Source: Acidimicrobiaceae bacterium (lineage in GTDB: Bacteria > Actinomycetota > Acidimicrobiia > Acidimicrobiales > RAAP-2). Taken from it: a DNA stretch of 35,559 nt. Every line of letters starts with the position of its first letter. The first letter of the stretch is position 1. The stretch is from contig PKXA01000106.1 of assembly GCA_003133325.1 (NCBI GenBank), positions 1 to 35,559 on the forward strand. Reading direction: 5' to 3'. A program made the position numbers and the translations under genes. Of this stretch, positions 31,728-35,559 are shown one piece after another. The notes under the pieces are model-generated. The model was not told the DNA's origin, did no database searches, and was given only the letters and a program-made list of their open reading frames with translations.

Positions 31728-32549
31728 CTATGGGTGTTGGCTACTGACCGACACCACCTCACCGGTCATGAACGTGGCATAGTCACTGGCCAAAAACACG
31801 ATGACGTTGGCCACCTCCCACACCTCGGCCCCTCGCCCGAAGACCTCCTTTTTGGTGAGCTCGGCCAGCTCCTCGTCAGGTATCACCTTGTTGAGGAACG
31901 GGTGGACAGCCAGGCTCGGCGATACAGCGTTGATTCTCACGTTGTGGGGAACCGCCTCCACAGCCGCGCAGCGGGTCAGCGCCATCACCCCGGCCTTGGC
32001 CGCGGCGTAGTGGGATTGACCAGCCTGGGCCCTCCATCCCAGGACCGAGGCGTTATTGACGATGACTCCCCCCCGGCCCCGGGCGTAGAGGTGACGAAGG
32101 GCCGCACGAGTACACCGGAACGTGCCGGTCAGCGTGATGTCGAGTACAAGCGACCACTGCTCGTCGGTCATGTCGACAACGTCCACTTGTCCACCCAGCC
32201 CGGCGTTGTTGACGGCCACGTCGAAGTAACCGTGGTGGTCGACGGTGGCCTCGTAGAGGTGCTTCACCTGGTCCTCGTCGGTGACGTTGCACGGAATGGC
32301 CAATGGCCGTTGCCCCGAGAGCTCCGGCAGTCGGGCCAGCGCATCGGCCGCCTCGTTGAGCCGGCGTTCGTGGGCATCGGAGATGACCACGGTGGCACCC
32401 TCCTCCACGCAACGTTTGGCAGTGGCAAACCCGATACCGGTGCCGGCCGCCGCGGTGACCACCACGATCTTGCCGGCAAGGAGCCCGTGACCGGGTGGTG
32501 GGATGGGTACCTGGGGCATCGGTGATGGCTGGGTGGTGGTGTCGGTCAT
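31728..32549 (-). CDS. ipdF: IpdF-like steroid C/D-ring short-chain dehydrogenase
   Basis: A 273-residue SDR enzyme. HGLLAGKIVVVTAAAGTGIG (cofactor site), ISDAHERRL, VNNAGLGGQVDVVDMTDEQW and the catalytic block NNASVLGWRAQAGQSHYAAAK followed by AGVMALTRC, with Ser, Tyr and Lys, closely follow the mycobacterial IpdF (Rv3559c) sequence as I remember it, including its unusual AAAGTGIG glycine motif. IpdF acts at C5 of the hydroxy/oxo methyl-indane carboxyl-CoA thioesters formed from HIP in cholesterol breakdown. The ATG overlaps the fadE30 stop (ATGA), so the two are translationally coupled. The N-terminal ~20 residues are Pro-rich. Confidence 0.88.
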   Translation of the reverse strand: MTDTTTQPSPMPQVPIPPPGHGLLAGKIVVVTAAAGTGIGFATAKRCVEEGATVVISDAHERRLNEAADALARLPELSGQRPLAIPCNVTDEDQVKHLYEATVDHHGYFDVAVNNAGLGGQVDVVDMTDEQWSLVLDITLTGTFRCTRAALRHLYARGRGGVIVNNASVLGWRAQAGQSHYAAAKAGVMALTRCAAVEAVPHNVRINAVSPSLAVHPFLNKVIPDEELAELTKKEVFGRGAEVWEVANVIVFLASDYATFMTGEVVSVSSQHP

Positions 32550-33742
32550 CGGGTTGCTCCCTTGGGTTCGGGCGGCAGGCCAAGGACCCGTTCGCCGATG
32601 ATGTTCTTCTGAATTTCGTTGGAACCGCCGTAGATGGTCTCGGAACGGCTGAAAAGGAATGTCCGCTGGAACTCGTCGAGCTCATAGGGGAAACCCTCAG
32701 CCACCAGACCGGCGGGCCCCAGCACGTCAATGGCCAGTTCACCCAGGTCGCGATGCCAACTTGCCCAATACAGCTTGATGATCGATGCCTCGGGGGGAGC
32801 CACCGGACCGTCGATGTTGGACAGGCTGCGCAGCGTGTTGAGACGGAGGATTTCGAGCTCGACGTAAGCGCGGGCGAGCCTCTGCCGCACCACTGGTTCC
32901 GAGGAGCGCCCATTGGCCCGGGCCTCTTCCATCAGGTGATCCAACTCACGCCGGAACGAGACCTGATGGCCCAACAGCGCCACCCCGCGCTCGAAGGCCA
33001 GGGTGGCGAGGGCGACTTTCCAGCCATCACCCACCTCTCCGAGCACATTGTCCTTCGCCGTCCGGGCCCCATCGAAGAACACTTCGTTGAACTCGGACGT
33101 CTTGGTCAACTGGGTGATGGGTCGAACGTCGACCCCGGGCTGATCCATCGGCACCAATAGATAGGACAACCCTTTGTGACGGACCGATCCCGCTTCGGTG
33201 CGACAGACCACGAAGCACCAGTCGGATTGGTGGGCCAGCGATGTCCACACCTTTTGCCCGGTGACCACCCATTCGCCGGTGTCATCGTCGGGAACCGCCT
33301 TGGTCTGGACATTGGCCAGGTCGCTCCCGGCGTTGGGCTCCGAGTAGCCCTGGCACCACAACTCGCTCCCGGCCAGTATCGGTGGCAGAAACCGGGCCTT
33401 CTGCTCGGTGGTCCCGTAGTGGATGATGGTCGGACCGATGAGACCCTCACCCAGAATGCTGACCCGGCCCGGCGCCTTGGCCTTTACGTATTCCTCGTTG
33501 AAGATGACCTGGTGGGCGATGGACGCGCCCCGCCCGCCGTGTTCGGTCGGCCATCCGAGGCACGTCCAACCGTCGGAGGCCAGCACTTTCTCCCACTTGA
33601 GTCGGGTGGCGAACCCATAGGTCTCATCCCCTGATCCCCCCCGTCCACCCAGGGCGGCGAACTCGCCCACCACATGGTCGGTCAACCACGAACGCACTTC
33701 GCGGCGGAAGGCGTCGTCCTCGGGTCGGTCTCGAAGGTCCAT
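32546..33742 (-). CDS. fadE30: FadE30/IpdE1-like acyl-CoA dehydrogenase
   Basis: A ~398-residue FAD acyl-CoA dehydrogenase. TCLGWPTEHGGRGASIAHQV, LWCQGYSEPNAGSDLANVQ (flavin contacts), GQKVWTSLAHQSDWCFVV, SEFNEVFFDGARTA, and YGGSNEIQKNIIGERVLGLP run colinear with mycobacterial FadE30 (Rv3560c). That protein is the IpdE1 subunit of the dehydrogenase that oxidises 5-hydroxy-HIP-CoA, and it works with a second subunit (FadE33/IpdE2), which is not in this window. I chose ATG 33742 (MDLRDRPEDDAFRREVR) since acyl-CoA dehydrogenases start this way; the open frame extends to 33820. First gene of the steroid-ring operon, coupled to ipdF. Confidence 0.9.
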   Translation of the reverse strand: MDLRDRPEDDAFRREVRSWLTDHVVGEFAALGGRGGSGDETYGFATRLKWEKVLASDGWTCLGWPTEHGGRGASIAHQVIFNEEYVKAKAPGRVSILGEGLIGPTIIHYGTTEQKARFLPPILAGSELWCQGYSEPNAGSDLANVQTKAVPDDDTGEWVVTGQKVWTSLAHQSDWCFVVCRTEAGSVRHKGLSYLLVPMDQPGVDVRPITQLTKTSEFNEVFFDGARTAKDNVLGEVGDGWKVALATLAFERGVALLGHQVSFRRELDHLMEEARANGRSSEPVVRQRLARAYVELEILRLNTLRSLSNIDGPVAPPEASIIKLYWASWHRDLGELAIDVLGPAGLVAEGFPYELDEFQRTFLFSRSETIYGGSNEIQKNIIGERVLGLPPEPKGATR

Positions 33743-33947
33743 GGGATGGGGTTCGTCCTGGTCAGGTTGGTTGGCCCGCAGGCCAACAGGGTCCGGCCAA
33801 ATCTGACGCGACGTTAGCAAACGGCCTTCCCCTTATTTCGGTGGCCCACGGGGAACACCATGGGCCAAGCCGGGGTTCTACTGTTTGTCGGATGCCGGAG
33901 TCCATGGATGGTGTAGCCGTGGCCATCCGGCCCAGGGAGGCCCAGAT

Positions 33948-34367
33948 ATGACTGACGCCACAAAGACCGAAGATGCACGCTCAGCGGAGTTGAGTGACGA
34001 GGAGTGGAAAGCGAAGCTCTCACCCGAGCGCTACGCGGTGCTGCGACAGAAGGGCACCGAGCCGGCTTGGTCGGGTGATCTGCTCCACGTCGATGGCAGC
34101 GGCATGTTCACCTGTGCCGGTTGCGGTGCCGATCTGTTCCAGAGCGATACGAAGTTCGAATCGGGTTCGGGATGGCCGAGCTTCTACCGCGCCCTCGATG
34201 AGGGAACCGTGAACGAGCACGTGGACAAGAGCTTCGGTAGCATCCGGACCGAGATCACCTGTGCCCGCTGTGACGGTCACCTCGGTCACGTGTTTCCTGA
34301 TGGACCTGCTCCCACCGGACTCCGCTACTGCGTGAACTCACTGTCCATCGAGTACAAGCCCGGTTGA
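33948..34367 (+). CDS. msrB: Peptide-methionine (R)-S-oxide reductase
   Basis: A 139-residue repair enzyme that reduces methionine-R-sulfoxide in proteins. LSDEEWKAKLSPERYAVLRQ, then the zinc site CAGCGADLF ... CARCDGHLGHVF, the substrate-binding FESGSGWPSFY, and the catalytic Cys in GLRYCVNSLSIEY are all canonical. ATG 33948 follows GGGAGG; the upstream open frame to 33885 is not needed. Length normal. It diverges from the fadE30 operon (205 bases apart) and ends 10 bases before a toxin-like remnant on the other strand. Confidence 0.96.
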   Translation: MTDATKTEDARSAELSDEEWKAKLSPERYAVLRQKGTEPAWSGDLLHVDGSGMFTCAGCGADLFQSDTKFESGSGWPSFYRALDEGTVNEHVDKSFGSIRTEITCARCDGHLGHVFPDGPAPTGLRYCVNSLSIEYKPG

Positions 34368-34377
34368 GCGGCCCGTT

Positions 34378-34503
34378 TCATCGGTTCAGCAATTCGCCGA
34401 TCCGACAGTCACCAACACGAACCCGGTAGGCGTACGGCTCCCCCACCACGACCATGCACCCTGGTGGACGGGGCTGCTCGGCGAGAAGGTCGACGGCGGC
34501 CCC
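34378..34503 (-). pseudogene. RelE-like toxin remnant
   Basis: The minus-strand frame ending at TGA 34378-34380 reads AVDLLAEQPRPPGCMVVVGE followed by PYAYRVRVGDCRIGELL. This resembles the middle of RelE/ParE toxins ('LAEDPRPPGCRKLVGEPYWRIRVGDYRVVYE'). An in-frame TGA lies directly upstream (34504-34506), so the N-terminal ~45 residues are missing or in another frame, and the C-terminal strands are absent. The stretch is short, so I hold it loosely. Confidence 0.45.
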
Positions 34504-34557
34504 TCATGGCCGACCACGTGAATGGCGAAATCACTGTCGGGCAACTGGGCCACGTGC

Positions 34558-34797
34558 TCAGTTCGGCCCGGTGACCGAGGCCAAGCGCTGTTCGAGCAGT
34601 TCGAAGAGATCACCGAGTGCCGTCGCTTCGGAAATCCGACCCGATCTGAGCAGTTGCCGGTCAGCATCGGCCAAGGCCTGGCAGGCTCCGAATGCCTCGG
34701 CTTTGGTCAGTAGAACCGACGGTGCAAACCGGATGCGGTCATGGGTTTCGGTGGGAGTGCGGGCGAGATCGGTAACGCTGACATGAGTCATGGTCAT
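34558..34797 (-). CDS. Small protein, possibly Phd-like antitoxin derivative
   Basis: A 79-residue frame. The N-terminus VSVTDLARTPTETHDRIRF resembles the start of Phd/YefM antitoxins ('VSVTDLARNxSExLDRVRF'), while the rest (LTKAEAFGACQALADADRQL, LGDLFELLEQRLA) is helical and unrecognised. It lies just ahead of the RelE-like remnant on the same strand, as an antitoxin would, and its ATG overlaps the stop of the preceding 95-residue frame (ATGA), which suggests translation coupling. Either a degenerate antitoxin or an unrelated small helical protein. Confidence 0.45.
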   Translation of the reverse strand: MTMTHVSVTDLARTPTETHDRIRFAPSVLLTKAEAFGACQALADADRQLLRSGRISEATALGDLFELLEQRLASVTGPN

Positions 34798-35081
34798 GGC
34801 TGGTCCTTATGGTGGGAGGAAGAATGTCTGGTGGACGACTGGTACCGGTGACGGCGGAAAAGGGTCGAGGTGAGGGCCGCCGTGGCCACTATGGCGATGG
34901 TGACCACGGCGGAGCCCACAACGTCGACCAGACGCCATGCCACGAACCACGAGACAGCCCGCATATCCGCATGGGCGATGAGCCGTCCCAGGAGTTGATT
35001 GCCACTGGCCAGCCTCCAACTTGCCCAGCGCGCCATGACGCTGACGATGAAGATGGCGGAGGTGTCGACGGCTGGGTTCAT
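34794..35081 (-). CDS. Small single-pass membrane protein, unknown
   Basis: A 95-residue frame with one clear hydrophobic helix (VDVVGSAVVTIAIVATAALT, residues ~51-70), a weaker N-terminal one (AIFIVSVMARWASW) and a basic/Ser-His-rich tail (RRHRYQSSTRHSSSHHKDQP). It begins 32 bases after the ssb stop and its own stop overlaps the next ATG, so it may be the second gene of an ssb operon. No family recognised, and coding status is uncertain. Confidence 0.4.
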   Translation of the reverse strand: MNPAVDTSAIFIVSVMARWASWRLASGNQLLGRLIAHADMRAVSWFVAWRLVDVVGSAVVTIAIVATAALTSTLFRRHRYQSSTRHSSSHHKDQP

Positions 35082-35113
35082 GGGTGGCGCCTGGATAGCT
35101 TGCTCAGTGCCGA

Positions 35114-35559
35114 TCAGGCACCTGCGTCGACCGTCTCGTCGGTCGAGATGTTCTCGTTGAGAGCCGTCCCGTCTACGCCCGACTCATCTCCATCCGATGC
35201 CGGTTGGTGGCGCTCGGCCTTGTGGACATCAGCAGTGGCGAATCGCAGGCTGGCCCCGATCTCGTCGGCCACGATCTCCACTTTGAACCGCCGGTCGCCT
35301 TCCTCGGTCTCCCAGCTCCGTTGCTCGAGCCGGCCGGTGACCACCACCCGCGTACCCTTGGTGAGACTGAGTGCGGTGTTTTCGGCCAGTTCGCGCCAGC
35401 AGACCACATCGAAGAACGAAGTTGCTTCCTCCCACTCTTTCGAGTCCCGGTTCTGCCAACGTCGGTTGACGGCCACGCCGAGCGAGGTCGTGGCCTGCCC
35501 GTCCCGGGTATAGCGAATCTCCGGATCGCGGGTCAGGTTGCCGGCTTTTCTGCAGTGCG
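35114..35559 (-). CDS. ssb: Single-stranded DNA-binding protein (5' end beyond window)
   Basis: The visible 148 codons contain GNLTRDPEIRYTRDGQATTS, LGVAVNRRWQNRDSKEWEEA, TSFFDVVCWRELAENTALSL and TKGTRVVVTGRLEQRSWETE, the OB fold of actinobacterial SSB. It coats single-stranded DNA during replication and repair. The tail after residue ~110 is acidic (DGDESGVDGTALNENISTDE) but ends DETVDAGA, without the usual DDDIPF-type tip that recruits partner proteins, so this may be an auxiliary SSB. The last in-frame codons at the window edge read HCRKAGN where VTLVGN would be expected; the true start is outside the window or the edge is imperfect. Confidence 0.85.
   Translation of the reverse strand, partial: HCRKAGNLTRDPEIRYTRDGQATTSLGVAVNRRWQNRDSKEWEEATSFFDVVCWRELAENTALSLTKGTRVVVTGRLEQRSWETEEGDRRFKVEIVADEIGASLRFATADVHKAERHQPASDGDESGVDGTALNENISTDETVDAGA

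Noticed and set aside
34809-35513. Plus-strand 234-codon frame opposite ssb
   Set aside because: Antisense to the conserved SSB fold; Ser/Arg-rich shadow.

Overview
The window is high-GC DNA with densely packed, often overlapping genes, many GTG starts, and metabolism typical of a heterotrophic actinobacterium. Evidence: a PPOX/F420-type flavin protein, KstR2-type steroid-ring genes, MmpL-like and heterodimeric ABC exporters, and mycobacterial-type GabT, FadE30, IpdF and FadD3. The last few codons of an upstream gene at 1-57 read like the secreted 'GGIFAFGDAGFHGS' repeat proteins I associate with Acidimicrobiia, so that class is my best guess (an inference from protein resemblance only).

Layout. 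1-6276: end of a repeat protein, GABA aminotransferase, tyrosine phosphatase, MMPL transporter, Tat-exported phospholipase C-like lipoprotein. 6518-16636: aldehyde dehydrogenase, a MarR-ABC-ABC drug-export-type operon with a clear operator, an aquaporin, a duplicated-repeat lipoprotein and MetE. 16668-20728: a two-gene operon of an ATP-grasp enzyme and a radical SAM protein with a Cys-Cys-Ser-Glu-Pro tail (CUAEP/CCAEP-tail family), divergent from an NfuA-like Fe-S carrier, then a DUF169 protein. 20876-25646: PdxH, a 721-base gene-poor interval, then an SRPBCC protein, a UbiA-like membrane protein, a UbiE-like methyltransferase and a geranylgeranyl-reductase-like flavoprotein, which look like a prenyl-lipid or quinone module. 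25860-28229: a Phd/VapC toxin-antitoxin pair with a frameshifted toxin, a haloalkane dehalogenase, a PPOX protein, and a 48-codon ribbon-helix-helix gene behind a perfect inverted repeat. 28282-33742: a minus-strand steroid C/D-ring block (fadE30, ipdF, fadD3) followed by a zinc alcohol dehydrogenase and interrupted by a decayed Phd-RelE pair. 33948-35559: MsrB, a RelE-like remnant, two small coupled ORFs and the 3' part of ssb.

The most interesting points are the CCSEP-tail radical SAM/ATP-grasp pair of unknown product, the accumulation of several mostly broken toxin-antitoxin loci in 9 kb, repeated short tandem duplications that begin at or contain gene stop codons, and a recurrent TANNNT-N6-ATG arrangement that suggests leaderless transcripts. 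All calls come from reading the sequence; no database search was run.
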